64,000 nucleotides of DNA from Costus lasius (lineage: Eukaryota; Streptophyta; Magnoliopsida; Zingiberales; Costaceae). A program made the position numbers and the translations under genes. Location: assembly GCA_027563935.2 (NCBI GenBank), contig JANVAS020000239.1, forward strand, positions 5,332,001 to 5,396,000. Direction: 5' to 3'. The notes beneath the pieces were generated by a model. The model worked only from the letters and a program-made list of their open reading frames with translations. It was not told the origin of the DNA and searched no databases. Positions 1-10,644 of the stretch are shown one piece after another (positions within the stretch are counted from its first letter, which is position 1; each line of letters opens with the position of its first letter).

Positions 1-442
1 GTAATTCTTCCGCAATCCATTGAGGTCTCTGCCTAAATCTGGACCGAAATGACGGCACCGTAAAATTCATTATGGCAGTGCCGTAATTTCCAAAAAATCT
101 TCTGCGGGTTGCGGCAGTGAAATTCATTGCAGTAGTGCCATATTCCCATATTACGGCCGTAAAATTAATTACGACACTACCGTAATTTCGCAGGAAAATC
201 CGATTTAACTTGAAATTTTGTGTGCAAACTCATCTTGATGATTAGAATTCGTCCACGCATCGAAATTGCTTGAAAACTCATGATAATGATGGCTTTTTAC
301 CTGAAATTGATCAAAAACCAAGAAAGGTGTAGATTCCGAAATATTTGATAAATAAGGCATTAAAATAAGCAACATAGCATAAATATTACACAAAAAGACC
401 AATGAAATGACACAAAATATAATATGAATTTTGGTGTCATCA
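1..442 (-). mobile_element. A1: terminal part of a family-A (Athila-type) LTR
   Basis: This is the end of an LTR matching the ends of A2 (13919 and 26488): it closes with TTTGGTGTCATCA at 442 and carries several copies of the palindromic TTACGGC...GCCGTAA motif. Read on the minus strand the LTR starts TGATGACACC. It interrupts the gag region of element D, whose zinc-knuckle coding starts about ten bases later. The other end lies outside the window, so I cannot tell a solo LTR from a full element, and no target duplication can be checked. Confidence 0.85.
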
Positions 443-452
443 AGAAACAGTT

Positions 453-944
453 TGTTTCTACTGCAAAAGGCCTTGTGATTATAAGAGTGATTACCCTAAA
501 AAAGATCAGTCTTCAGCTAAAGGCAAAGTTTATGCTATTTATAAGGAAGAAGTCCAAGAATCTGATACAGTTATTAGAGGTATAATTTATGTTTTTCGTT
601 TGCCTGCTAATGCTTTGTTTGATACAAGTGCTATTCACTATTTCATTGCATCTCATTTTGCTTATAGATTTGATATACAACCTTCTTTGCTTACGAGTGT
701 TTTATTAGTTGAAACTCCTTTGGGTGCATCAGTAGGGGCTCAGTTTGTTTTCAAAACCTGTGAGATTGTCAAAAATGACTATAGATATGACCATGATCTA
801 ATTGTTCTTGACCTTCATAATTTTGATGTGATTTTGGGTATGAATTGGTTTACTTGTTTTAAAGCTAGTGTTGACTATCCAACTCGAGTTATAATTTTAT
901 CCCCTCAAGAAAATCATAAGGTGGTGTTTAGAGGTTTGGTTTGA
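453..944 (+). pseudogene. Element D gag zinc knuckle and retropepsin
   Basis: One frame runs from 453 without a real start codon. It opens with a decayed CCHC knuckle (CFYCKRPCDYKSDYP; the third and fourth ligands are lost) and continues into an aspartic protease. The usual DSGATHSFI active site reads DTSAIHYFI, and the later flap-side motif reads VILGMNWF. The frame ends at TGA 942-944, so protease and RT are no longer joined. The upstream part of gag is cut off by A1. In an active element this region would supply nucleocapsid RNA binding and polyprotein cleavage; here it is a relic. Confidence 0.8.
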
Positions 945-962
945 GACTAGTCACCTCTTATT

Positions 963-2572
963 TCTGTTATTCAGGCTAATCAGCTTTTGAAATCAGGTTG
1001 TTCTGCATTTCTTGCGTGTATTTCAGAAAAGCATATTTCAAATGTTAAATTGGAGGTTATCCTATTGTTAAGGAATTTCCTGATGTTTTCCAAGATGTTT
1101 TGCCTAGTCTTCCTCCGTCAGAGAAATGGATTGCACTCTAGAGATATAGCCTGGGACCAACCCAATTTCTCAGGCCCCATATAGAATGGCTCCTAAAGAG
1201 TTAGAGGAGTTGAAGAAGCAACTCCAAGAATTATTAGACAAGGGCTTGATTCGCCCAAGTGTCTCACCCTGGGAGCCCTAGTTCTATTTGTTTAAAAGAA
1301 AGATCGGTCGATGAGGCTGTGTATTGACTATATGCAACTTAATCAAGTGACTGTTAAAAATAAGTATCCCTTACCCATAATTGATAATTTATTTGATCAA
1401 TTAGAGAACACATAGGTATATTCAAAGATTGATTTAACTCTAGGTATGATCAATTGAGAATCACAGATTTAGATTTCAATAAGACTGCTTTTAGAACAAG
1501 GTATGGTCTTTATAAATTTTTATTCATGCCATTTGGATTGACAAATGCTCCTATTGTTTTTATGAATTTGATGAACATAATTTTTCATGATTATCTCGAT
1601 AAATTTGTCATAGTTTTTATTGATGATATATTGATTTATTCTAAATCTCTTGATGAGCATGAACATCACTTAAGGTTGGTCTTGCAAGTTCTGCAAAAGG
1701 AGAAATTATAGGCTAAGTTGAGTAAATGTGGTTTTTGGCCTGATGAGGTAGTATTTCTTAGACATGTTATTTTAGGGAAAGGAATTTTAGTGGACCCAAA
1801 GAAAATTGATACTATACTTAATAGGTCTCAGCCTACTAATGTCCCTAAGGTAAAACCTTTCTTTGGTTTAGCTGGTTATTACAGAAGATTTGTAGAAGGG
1901 TTTTCTAAGTTAGCTTTACCATTGACAAGACTTACTCAGAAAAATATTAAATTTGTTTGGGATGATAGTTGTGAGAAGAGTTTTCAAGAGTTAAAGGTAA
2001 GATTAACTAGTGCACTTGTTTTAACCTTGCCTAGTGGTAATGACGGATTTGTGATTTATAGTGATGCATCTTACTAAGGAGTAGGTTGTGTTTTAATGCA
2101 ACACGATAAGGTTGTAGCATATGCATCCAAACAGTTGAAAATTCATGAGAGAAATTATCCTACCCATGATTTGGAATTGGCTACTATAATATTTGCAATA
2201 AAAATGTGGCAACATTATCTTTATGGAAATACCTTTGAAATTTTTACTGGTCATAAGAGTCTTAAATACATATTTTCCCATAAGGAATTAAATATGAGAC
2301 AAAGAAGATGGATGGATTATTTAAAAGATTATGATTATCATATTAAGTACCATCCTAGTAAGGCTAATGTTGTTGAAGATGCCATTTGTAGAAAGTTCAT
2401 AAGTCAGTTAGCTCATGTTAGACTTTCTCATTCAAAAATGATATCAGAGTTTGCAAATTTAACTATAACACCTCTCAATTATACACCTCATAGTATGGTA
2501 GTTTGCTTGATGGCAAGATCAGTTTTAGTGGATGAAATAAAAGAAGCACAGCTTAGTGATCCAGTATTGTAG
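963..2572 (+). pseudogene. Element D reverse transcriptase and RNase H
   Basis: Broken frames together spell a Ty3-gypsy RT: an [13 protein letters not shown] segment near 1200, RPSVSPWG near 1255, a CIDY motif near 1320, the [19 protein letters not shown] block near 1500, and the catalytic FIDDILIYS box near 1620. The connection domain ([17 protein letters not shown], about 1865-1915) and the RNase H start (VIYSDAS, about 2055) follow. Internal stops occur, for example at 2075 and 1711, together with small indels in 1270-1460. The HDLELA and [14 protein letters not shown] motifs of the RNase H end are still readable up to about 2400. Confidence 0.85.
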
Positions 2573-2929
2573 GCAGATAAGAACAAACTAGAATTTCAAG
2601 TTAGATTTGATGGTGCAATTGTTTATGATAATCATTTGTGCATGCCTAATAATGTTGAACTTAGGAAATTATTCGAGGAATCTCATAATTCTAAATTTTC
2701 AGTTCATCTGGGAAGTACAAAGATGTATAGAGATTTAAAAGCCAATTATTGGTGGCCTAGTATGAAAAAGAAAATTGCTGAATTTGTGGCTAAATGTTTA
2801 GTATGTCAGCAAATTAAAATTGAACATCAGAAACTTGCTGTAAAATTGCAAAGTTTACCAATTCCTGAGTGGAAGTGGGATAATATAACCATGGATTTTG
2901 TCTCTAGTTTGCCTGTGACTCAAGGTGGG
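2573..2929 (+). pseudogene. Element D integrase, N-terminal half
   Basis: This holds the integrase zinc-binding region and the first part of the catalytic core: ESHNSKFSVHLGSTKMYRDL near 2680, then WWPSMKKKI, CLVCQQIK (about 2800) and WKWDNITMDFVSSLP (about 2870-2915), whose D is the first residue of the DDE triad. The frame is cut at 2929 by A2. The target duplication is GTGGG at 2925-2929 and GTGGT at 26489-26493, one mismatch. Confidence 0.85.
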
Positions 2930-3222
2930 TGTTGTATTCCGCAAGTGCACGGATACTCGAAGTAATAAAGAAGATATCGAACCATAGAGACCTTATTGTT
3001 AAGTACCAAATAGTTGTATTCTTACTAGCTAAGCAATCGATTATAATGCAAGTGAACAATAAAAAGAGCGTAGAGATAATCAGAGAGAAACATTGGGACT
3101 AGGGTTTCATCCTCCTTGATTCCAATGACTAGATTTAAATAAAAGGTCATCAAACTAATCTTATCATGATAAAGACTTAATTTACTTCATAAAGGGATTA
3201 TCTCACTTTCGTGCAGACAATC

Positions 3223-4906
3223 TGTTGGGGTATGCCCTTAAGGCTAATGTTTGAGGCCTGTGGGAATGTATCTGTATCATGTAATAAACTCTTATGTTTA
3301 TAAAGGCATGGTTGTTATTCAGTTAGCTACATTGTCTGCTGCAATATATGTTCTTCTGAATAATGTCTCAAAGCTGTTCAGCTAGGCTGACGTGCTATAA
3401 GTCCTTAGTCGAGATATCTTGGTGAACATGAGACAGCCTTGATATGATTGAGACTAATATGTGTTCTAATCTTATAGGATGCTTCGAGCATGGAATAAGG
3501 TGTAGACTCATGGGTACATTGGATGTACTGGACAGACCCTACAAGGATGTTCAATTGTTTGTCACAATGTGAATATTCCTTGAGTGAGACAAGTGGCACA
3601 TTTCCTCTGACTTGAGATCACTTGTGTTTTCTAAATGATGATTGTCATTGTTTTGAGATAGTTCAATATCATTTGAAACATAATGATTATAGACTATCTT
3701 GGATGGTGAACTTGAATCAGGTTATGGCACTAGTGATAGACATAGGATTGCCGTCTCCTTGTTTAAGGAGTGTGATGTTCTAAAGCGGCCCCCTGGATGA
3801 GATGATTGAGAGAGTGTATGGCCATACCCAGATGACTATGTTCATCTGATCTAATCATGCTTATCATATTGGAGTTACAGGCTTGACAGGCTTGTCCAAT
3901 AAGAACATCCAGTGGCAAAGGAATTATGCATGCCTTGTGAATTGATTCACACTTGTGCTGTGTTTTGGGTGTAGTCTTGGAAGACTCTTTCCTTTATATC
4001 GGGAGACAGTGATGTGTTGCTAGATACCCCTCACTGATCGTGATAATGAGAATTATCGTTACCGACATTTAGAGGAAACCCTCAGGGTCACACAATTTGA
4101 TGATATGGCTTACTTAAGTCAGATCGTGTGGACTGAATTGTTTGGGTTCAGTTTAAAGGGATTTAATCTCTGATTGTAAGTGAGATCTGGTCTGATCATG
4201 TTTGATTGATTAGGGCTTGAGATCGGTAAGCTTCGATCGAGAGAATGGATGCTCGATCGGTGAGATCAGGAGCATCAGGAGATGAACGGTTAGATCTGGA
4301 GCCTTAGGGTTTATTTGAGATCTAGACCATAATGCTTGGGTTAATTGGTCTTGGACCAAACCGAATTGAACCAGCTCGTTAAGGTGAGCGCATGGTTCAA
4401 TCTAAGAGAAGTTTGCGATTGGGGTAAACCCATGATCGCAAGTGGAAGTGTGACTTTCTATTTTTAGAAAGCATGATCACTTACGTGACCACGCCTCTTG
4501 TTTTTCACTTCCTCACGCTTTTGTCGCCGCTCAAGCATTCGAGGCTTGCACTCTCGTGAGCACAAGGGCTTGATGAGAAGAGGAGAAAAGCATCGCCAAG
4601 TAATCAACTCTCCTTCCCTTTCCATTCGATCAAGGATACTTGGACGATCCTTGCTAGCACAAGGGACGACAAGAAGGAGCCAAGCTTCATCTTGTGTGTG
4701 ACGATTTGGAGAAGATCTTCTTTGGTCTTTGCTTCCAAGGCGCCATCCAATCGATGGCCATGGTATGAATCACATCCTATTTATTTAAGCTTTCAAAGTT
4801 GATCATCTTATACATGCTTTGCGACTCTTGAAACCCCCTTCCGCTGCTATATTCCCTTATATGCGCCATGCTGGGTTTCGCCCCCCTCTCGAAAGGGGTC
4901 CCTACA
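3223..4906 (+). repeat. copia-A 5' LTR
   Basis: The LTR starts TGTTGGGGTATGCC and ends GGTCCCTACA. It has 1684 bp and is near-identical to 10645-12328; differences were seen near 3784, 4575 and 4643. It contains the segment shared by all copia LTRs here (about 3400-3600). The promoter and polyadenylation signal should lie here by family knowledge, but I could not pin them to bases. Confidence 0.93.
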
Positions 4907-4908
4907 AT

Positions 4909-4920
4909 TGGTATCAGAGC
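4909..4920 (+). other. copia-A primer binding site
   Basis: TGGTATCAGAGC lies two bases after the 5' LTR and is complementary to the 3' end of plant initiator tRNA-Met, the standard minus-strand primer of plant copia elements. Confidence 0.9.
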
Positions 4921-6742
4921 ATGGTTGAACGCATGTTTATATGATTGCTTTGGTGTTGTGATCCATGAATGCCGATATATGCTTAGATCTATAACATGCG
5001 TAAATTCACATGTTAAATTATATCATGCCGAAACTTGTTTTTGTTTCATTTGCGCATGTATGTTGTATGTTGGCGCATCTTAGTTGGTTTTTACAAAACT
5101 TGAATACTTGCGCGATTAACACTAGATCTAAGGCCCTGCCATAAACCCTTAGACGGGTTATTAGGGTTGAAGTCAACCCCTAGGTTAGATCCAAACAGTC
5201 TGATCAGACCATCTGACAGCCTGAATGGGTCGACCAGATAGCACCTTGGCGCAAGCCTATGGTGGCTATAGGTCGACTGCAGACAGGTGTGTAGCGATGT
5301 CTGATTGAGACAACCTATGAACACACATGAGTTAGGCCCGGGGTCACACCCGCTTGCCAGACCTCATTGTGGTTGTTCAGCCCTGGCGCATGCATAGTTG
5401 ACCTTATGGTCGACGCAAGTCAGTTAGGACTTGGTGCATGCAAGGGCAGTGGATCTGACTAGGTTGGATGAGTGGATCCCTAGTAATGGACTGTTGTAAG
5501 GTTGTAGGGCAAATAAGGAAAAATTAAAATTGATCCCATGGGGTTTTCGAAAATTTTAATTTTTATGATGGATCACATGATTGCTGATTGGATGCATATG
5601 TTTGTCTAATTAGTCTTATGTGGGCTGCCCATATTAATTGTGTGCTGTGCTGGGGCCTGCATGCCTGGGATTTAAAATTGTAAATTAATTAATGTGATCT
5701 GCGTATCACATTGCTTTAATTTATAAAATGTAATTGACCTGCGTGTCAATCTTGTCTAGATAGTTAAATTTGTAATTTAATTAGACAAGAGCACAGAGCA
5801 CACTTGGCAGAGGCGCATGCAGCAGTGGCTTGACTAGGTGGGAGGTCCAGGGTTCGACTCTGGGACCAGGCGCAAATTCCTGGTGGGCGCACCACAGCTG
5901 CAGATGGCGCTTGGGCCCTGGTTTGGGCCAGATGAGCAACAAAAGACCCATGAAGAGCAAGTGTAGACTTAAGTTAGGTTAAGGTCTCACTAGGGCTATG
6001 GGCTTTTACCACATAAGATTCATGCTTTCTTTTATTTATTGTTTAAATATTAGAATTGCATGATTAAGTTTATCTTCTGCTATCACCATAGGAATTGTAT
6101 GATAGTGAAGAAGATAAAAGACCGTTAAAATCCAACGCTGAAATATCAAGCTCGTAAGCCTTCTGACGCGAAACCTCACTGTTCTGATTATCGTTGGAGC
6201 CGTGTTGTACCCACTCAGTGGGCACGTCCATCTATCTTCAGACGGTGCGGGATTACACCTGTGTGTTACAGAGTAGGGATTTATCCCTTCTCGTTGCTCA
6301 GCATAGCACATGGTGGTCCAGGGAGTAGGTCGGGTCAGCTTGACCGTGTAGGCTACATATGTGGCGCATATGGTAGCACATGGAGGCAGCCATCTGTGGG
6401 GTCAGAGACTGTGTTGTACCAACTCAGTTGGCACAGTCTGCTGGATTGCCCAGATGAAGGGGAATTGCACGGGTTGGCGATCGGCAGGGACTGCCTACCA
6501 GAGATTAGTGCTTGTACTCTCTGTGCATCTTATCTCGCCTGAGCGGGACGCGGAGACCAAGTATGAAATCTGGATCCCATCTCACTAAAAGAGTTCTACT
6601 CTTTCGGGCTGTTTTGTTGGATTTTTCAAGCCAGATAAAATAGTGAGAAAAAGAATCTTTCTTAAGTCCTGATTGATTCTTATACATTGATACTGACCTT
6701 GCTGTTCTTGCATTGTTGTAGATACCTGCAGCAACGAACACC
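4921..6742 (+). other. copia-A untranslated leader
   Basis: About 1.8 kb separates the primer site from the gag-pol start and holds no convincing gene. It contains a tRNA-like T-arm (about 5845-5865) and two related perfect palindromes (CCCACTCAGTGGG at 6210-6222 and CCAACTCAGTTGG at 6419-6431). A pyrimidine stretch before GTTGTAG (about 6710-6722), just ahead of the start codon, could be a splice acceptor. The same layout is kept in copia-B. Packaging and dimerisation signals would be expected here. Confidence 0.6.
6210..6431 (+). repeat. Pair of related perfect palindromes in the copia-A leader
   Basis: CCCACTCAGTGGG (6210-6222) and CCAACTCAGTTGG (6419-6431) both follow GTGTTGTAC and precede GCAC. 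They look like a diverged duplication that kept base pairing. Both recur in the copia-B leader (about 41740-41760 and 41953-41975 on the minus strand). Confidence 0.7.
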
Positions 6743-9700
6743 ATGAACTTCAATGTGCGTTCCCTACTGGAAAGGGAGAAGTTTGCTGGGCCGAACTTCT
6801 CTGACTGGTTTGGACACCTTAAGATCGTTCTTAAGGCAGAGAGGAAACTGTATGTCCTCGAGACGGCGATACCGCCGCAGCCCGCTCCGAACGCCGCAAG
6901 GGCGGTTCGGGAAGCCTATGAAAAGCACGTCAATGATAGCATTGATGTCGCTTGCCTGATGCTAGCGTCTATGACGCCACCGCTGCAGCGTCAGCATGAG
7001 GATATGTCGGCTATAGAGATTATAGCGAACCTCAAGATGCTGTATGCTGCACAGGCGAGGACTGAACGCTATAACTTGACGAAGCTCTTCTTTCAGAGCA
7101 AACTGGCTGAAGGGAGCCCAGTGGGAGCTCACGTGCTCAAGATGATTGGGCACAAGAAGGCTCTAGAGAAACTGGGGCACACCATCAACCAGGAGCTTGC
7201 TGTGGATATTATTCTGCAGTCTCTCCCGCCTTCATTCGACGCGTTCATTATTAATTTTAATATGAAAAAAATCGATTGTACTCCGGCTGAGCTGCTGAAT
7301 ATGCTCTTGACCACTGAGGAAACTCTGAAGGGTAAGCCTTCGACCTCTGTCTTACTGGTTCCTTCTAGGAACAAGAAGAAGGGGAAGAAGGGCAAGGCCA
7401 CTGTCAAGAGCTACAGCAAGGCTCTGAAACAAAAGGTAAAGCGGTCTAAGGAATACAGGTGTTTCCACTGTGGCCAGCTGGGTCACTGGAAAAAGGACTG
7501 TAAAGCGCTCCAAGGAGATCGGAGGGGAAGCATCGCTTCTGGCTCAGGTATATTCGTGACTGAGGTCATGTTTTCTTCTTCTATATCATGGGTGTTGGAC
7601 ACTGCATGTGGAGTTCACATTTGTTCAAATGTACAGGAACTCAAGAGAAGAAGGCAGGTGGGACAGCATGAGGTGGACCTACGCGTTGGAAACGGAGCAC
7701 GGGTTGCTGCTGTTGCTGTAGGAGACTACTTCATTTCTTTACCATCTGGCATTGTATTGGAACTAGACAATTGTTACTTTGTTCCCAGTATTACTAAAAA
7801 TATTATCTCCATTCCTGCTCTTGTCAGGAAGGGATTTTCCTTTGAATGCAATATTTCAAAGTGTGTTTTATCTTTAGATAATATTGTTTATGCAACTGGT
7901 TCAATTAACAATGGATTATTCATGTTGGACATGGAATGTTCAATACAGCAAATTGATATTAAGAAAGTCAAGTATGCTGATGACAGCACCTTGCTATGGC
8001 ATAGTCGTTTAGGCCATATTAACGAGAAACGCATTAAGCGGTTGCATGATCATGGACTGCTGGGATCATTCTCCTATAAGGAGATTGATACATGCAAAGC
8101 TTGTTTGATGGGTAAAATGACGAAGTCACCTTTTCCTCATAAAGGTCAAAGGGCTTCAGGTTTACTTGACCTTATACACAGTGATGTGTGTGGGCCATTT
8201 AGTAAACATGCCAGAGGTGGCTATCAGTACTTCATTACCTTTACTGATGATTTCAGTAGGTATGGGTATGTCTATCTGATGAGACATAAGAGTGAATCTT
8301 TTGACAAGTTCAAAGAGTTCAAGAATGAAGTACAGAATCAGCTAGGCCGAAATATCAAGGCACTTCGCTCAGATCGAGGTGGAGAATACCTAAGTCATGC
8401 GTTTACTGACTATCTGAAGGAGTGTGGGATTATCTCACAGCTCACTCCGCCAGGAACACCGCAATGGAATGGTGTGTCCGAAAGGAGAAATAGAACGTTA
8501 CTTGATATGGTTCGTTCTATGATGAGTCAGGCTAATCTACCTTACTCCTTTTGGGGTTTTGCACTGGAAACAGCTGCAAAGGTACTAAACCGAGTGCCAT
8601 CCAAGGCAGTTTCTAAGACTCCATATGAGTTATGGTATGGGAAACAGCCGAGCTTGACATTTATCAGGATCTGGGGCTGCGAGGCTTATGTTAAAAAGCT
8701 CGCCTCTGGGAAACTAGAGAGCAGATCTGACAAATGTATCTTTGTCGGTTACCCTAAGGAAACTAAGGGTTATTATTTCTTCGATCCCAAGGAGAACAAG
8801 GTTTTTGTTGCTCGGACGGCCATATTTCTTGAGAAGGAGTTTCTTCTGCAAGAGGCCAGTGGGAGAGAAATAAAGTTGGATGAGAATCCAGAAGAAGGAC
8901 AAAGTGATCAAGCACAGTTGGATGAGCCTGAGCCGGTAGAACAGGTTATTGAACAACCTGAGGCTCAGATATCACGGGAACCGCGAACATCGGGTAGGAT
9001 CCGTCGACAGCCTGAGCGCTATGACGGAGTCTACATCATTGATAATGATGAACCCCTCACTTATGCGGATGCGGTCAGTGGACCGGAGTCAGCGAGATGG
9101 CTTGAAGCTATGCGCGCCGAGATGGACTCCATGTCAGATAACCAAGTTTGGGATTTGGTTGATCCGCCTCCGGGAGTTATCCCTATAGGCTGTAAATGGA
9201 TCTTCAAGAAGAAGATTGACATGGATGGTAACGTGGTTACCTATAAAGGCAGGCTAGTTGCGAAAGGTTTCAAACAAATCTACGGGATAGATTATGATGA
9301 AACTTTCTCACCTGTAGCTATGTTTAAGTCTATTCGGATTCTTTTCGCGATAGCTGCATATTATGATTATGAGATCTGGCAGATGGATGTGAAAACAGCT
9401 TTCCTAAATGGAAATCTGGATGAGGATGTGTACATGACACAACCTGAGGGTTTCACTAATCCAGCAGATCGTCATAAGATATGCAAGTTAAAGAAGTCTA
9501 TTTATGGACTTAAACAAGCATCAAGAAGCTGGAATATTCGTTTTGATGAATCAGTTACCGAATTTGGTTTCATCAAGAACGAGGATGACCCGTGTGTATA
9601 TAAGAGGTTTAGTGGGAGCGTGATAACTTTCCTAGTCCTCTACGTCGATGACATCTTGATCATTGGAAATGACATTCCTGAAATGCATGCTGTTAAGGCA

Positions 9701-10624
9701 TGGTTAAGGAAATGTTTCCAGATGAAAGATCTAGGAGAAGCAGCCTATGTATTAGGTGTGAAGATCTACAGGGATAGATCTAAGAGGCTTCTCGGGCTGT
9801 GCCAGAGTACTTACATCGAAAAGGTCCTGGAGAGATTTCATTTAGAGAATTCTAAACGAGGATATCTTCCAGTCAGACATGGTCTGAGTCTTTCGAAGAG
9901 TCAGTGTCCACAAACACAGACTGAGAAAGATGAAATGGACAATACGCCTTATGCTTCGGCTATTGGATCCATTATGTATGCGATGTTGTGTATTCGCCCA
10001 GACGTCGCTTACGGGTTAAGCGTGACCAGTCGTTTCCAAGGTAATCCAGGTATGGCGCACTGGATTGCAGTCAAGAACATTTTAAAATATCTGCGGAGGA
10101 CCAAAGATATGTTCTTGATATATGGTGGTCAGGAAGAACTCAGTATTGAAGGATATACTGACGCTTCGTTCCAGTCGGACCAGGATGATTTCCGATCGCA
10201 ATCAGGCTATGTTTTTAGCTTGAATGGAGGAGCAGTGGTGTGGAAGAGTTTCAAACAGTCAACTGTTGCTGATTCCACAACAGAAGCCGAGTATGTTGCA
10301 GCCTCGGAAGCATCCAAGGAGGCAGTATGGATTCGTAAGTTCGTAAGAGAACTTGGTGTCGTTCCTTCGAGTGCAGATCCTTTGGTTATCTTCTGTGATA
10401 ACACTGGAGCAATCGCACAAGCAAAGGAACCACGGTCGCACCAGAAGTCCAAGCACATACAGAGACGGTTTCATTTGATTAGGGAGATCATAGATCGTGG
10501 CGAGATCAAAATCTGCAAGGTTCATACAGATGACAATCTAGCAGACCCGCTTACTAAGCCTCTGGCGCAGCAGAAGCATGAGAAGCACTGTAATAATATG
10601 GGTTTGAGATTTCTCAACCATTAG
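6743..10624 (+). CDS. copia-A gag-pol polyprotein (1293 codons, intact)
   Basis: This single frame encodes the whole Ty1-copia polyprotein in copia order. The gag part comes first (about residues 1-230), followed by a CCHC zinc knuckle CFHCGQLGHWKKDC (about 239-252). The aspartic protease active site is VLDTACGVHIC (about 283-295; D-T-A in place of the usual D-S-G). A pre-integrase domain (LLWHSRLGH, about 416) precedes an integrase with the DDE residues in HSDVCGPF, LRSDRGGEY and NGVSERRNR (about 478-580). RT spans about 815-1060 with the catalytic YVDDILI (about 966). RNase H follows, with GYTDASF, STTEAEYVAASEA and KHIQRRFHLIRE. The ATG begins the conserved MNFNVRSLLEREK start shared with copia-B. 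No stop or frameshift is visible, so it is probably functional. I do not assign it to a named copia lineage. Confidence 0.95.
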   Translation: MNFNVRSLLEREKFAGPNFSDWFGHLKIVLKAERKLYVLETAIPPQPAPNAARAVREAYEKHVNDSIDVACLMLASMTPPLQRQHEDMSAIEIIANLKMLYAAQARTERYNLTKLFFQSKLAEGSPVGAHVLKMIGHKKALEKLGHTINQELAVDIILQSLPPSFDAFIINFNMKKIDCTPAELLNMLLTTEETLKGKPSTSVLLVPSRNKKKGKKGKATVKSYSKALKQKVKRSKEYRCFHCGQLGHWKKDCKALQGDRRGSIASGSGIFVTEVMFSSSISWVLDTACGVHICSNVQELKRRRQVGQHEVDLRVGNGARVAAVAVGDYFISLPSGIVLELDNCYFVPSITKNIISIPALVRKGFSFECNISKCVLSLDNIVYATGSINNGLFMLDMECSIQQIDIKKVKYADDSTLLWHSRLGHINEKRIKRLHDHGLLGSFSYKEIDTCKACLMGKMTKSPFPHKGQRASGLLDLIHSDVCGPFSKHARGGYQYFITFTDDFSRYGYVYLMRHKSESFDKFKEFKNEVQNQLGRNIKALRSDRGGEYLSHAFTDYLKECGIISQLTPPGTPQWNGVSERRNRTLLDMVRSMMSQANLPYSFWGFALETAAKVLNRVPSKAVSKTPYELWYGKQPSLTFIRIWGCEAYVKKLASGKLESRSDKCIFVGYPKETKGYYFFDPKENKVFVARTAIFLEKEFLLQEASGREIKLDENPEEGQSDQAQLDEPEPVEQVIEQPEAQISREPRTSGRIRRQPERYDGVYIIDNDEPLTYADAVSGPESARWLEAMRAEMDSMSDNQVWDLVDPPPGVIPIGCKWIFKKKIDMDGNVVTYKGRLVAKGFKQIYGIDYDETFSPVAMFKSIRILFAIAAYYDYEIWQMDVKTAFLNGNLDEDVYMTQPEGFTNPADRHKICKLKKSIYGLKQASRSWNIRFDESVTEFGFIKNEDDPCVYKRFSGSVITFLVLYVDDILIIGNDIPEMHAVKAWLRKCFQMKDLGEAAYVLGVKIYRDRSKRLLGLCQSTYIEKVLERFHLENSKRGYLPVRHGLSLSKSQCPQTQTEKDEMDNTPYASAIGSIMYAMLCIRPDVAYGLSVTSRFQGNPGMAHWIAVKNILKYLRRTKDMFLIYGGQEELSIEGYTDASFQSDQDDFRSQSGYVFSLNGGAVVWKSFKQSTVADSTTEAEYVAASEASKEAVWIRKFVRELGVVPSSADPLVIFCDNTGAIAQAKEPRSHQKSKHIQRRFHLIREIIDRGEIKICKVHTDDNLADPLTKPLAQQKHEKHCNNMGLRFLNH

Positions 10625-10633
10625 ATTAAGTGC

Positions 10634-10644
10634 AAGTGGGAGAT
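10634..10644 (+). other. copia-A polypurine tract
   Basis: AAGTGGGAGAT lies directly before the 3' LTR, where plus-strand DNA synthesis is primed. Confidence 0.75.

Noticed and set aside
5820..5880. Possible tRNA gene
   Set aside because: Only a T-arm or B-box-like segment is present; no acceptor stem, D-arm or anticodon arm could be folded around it.
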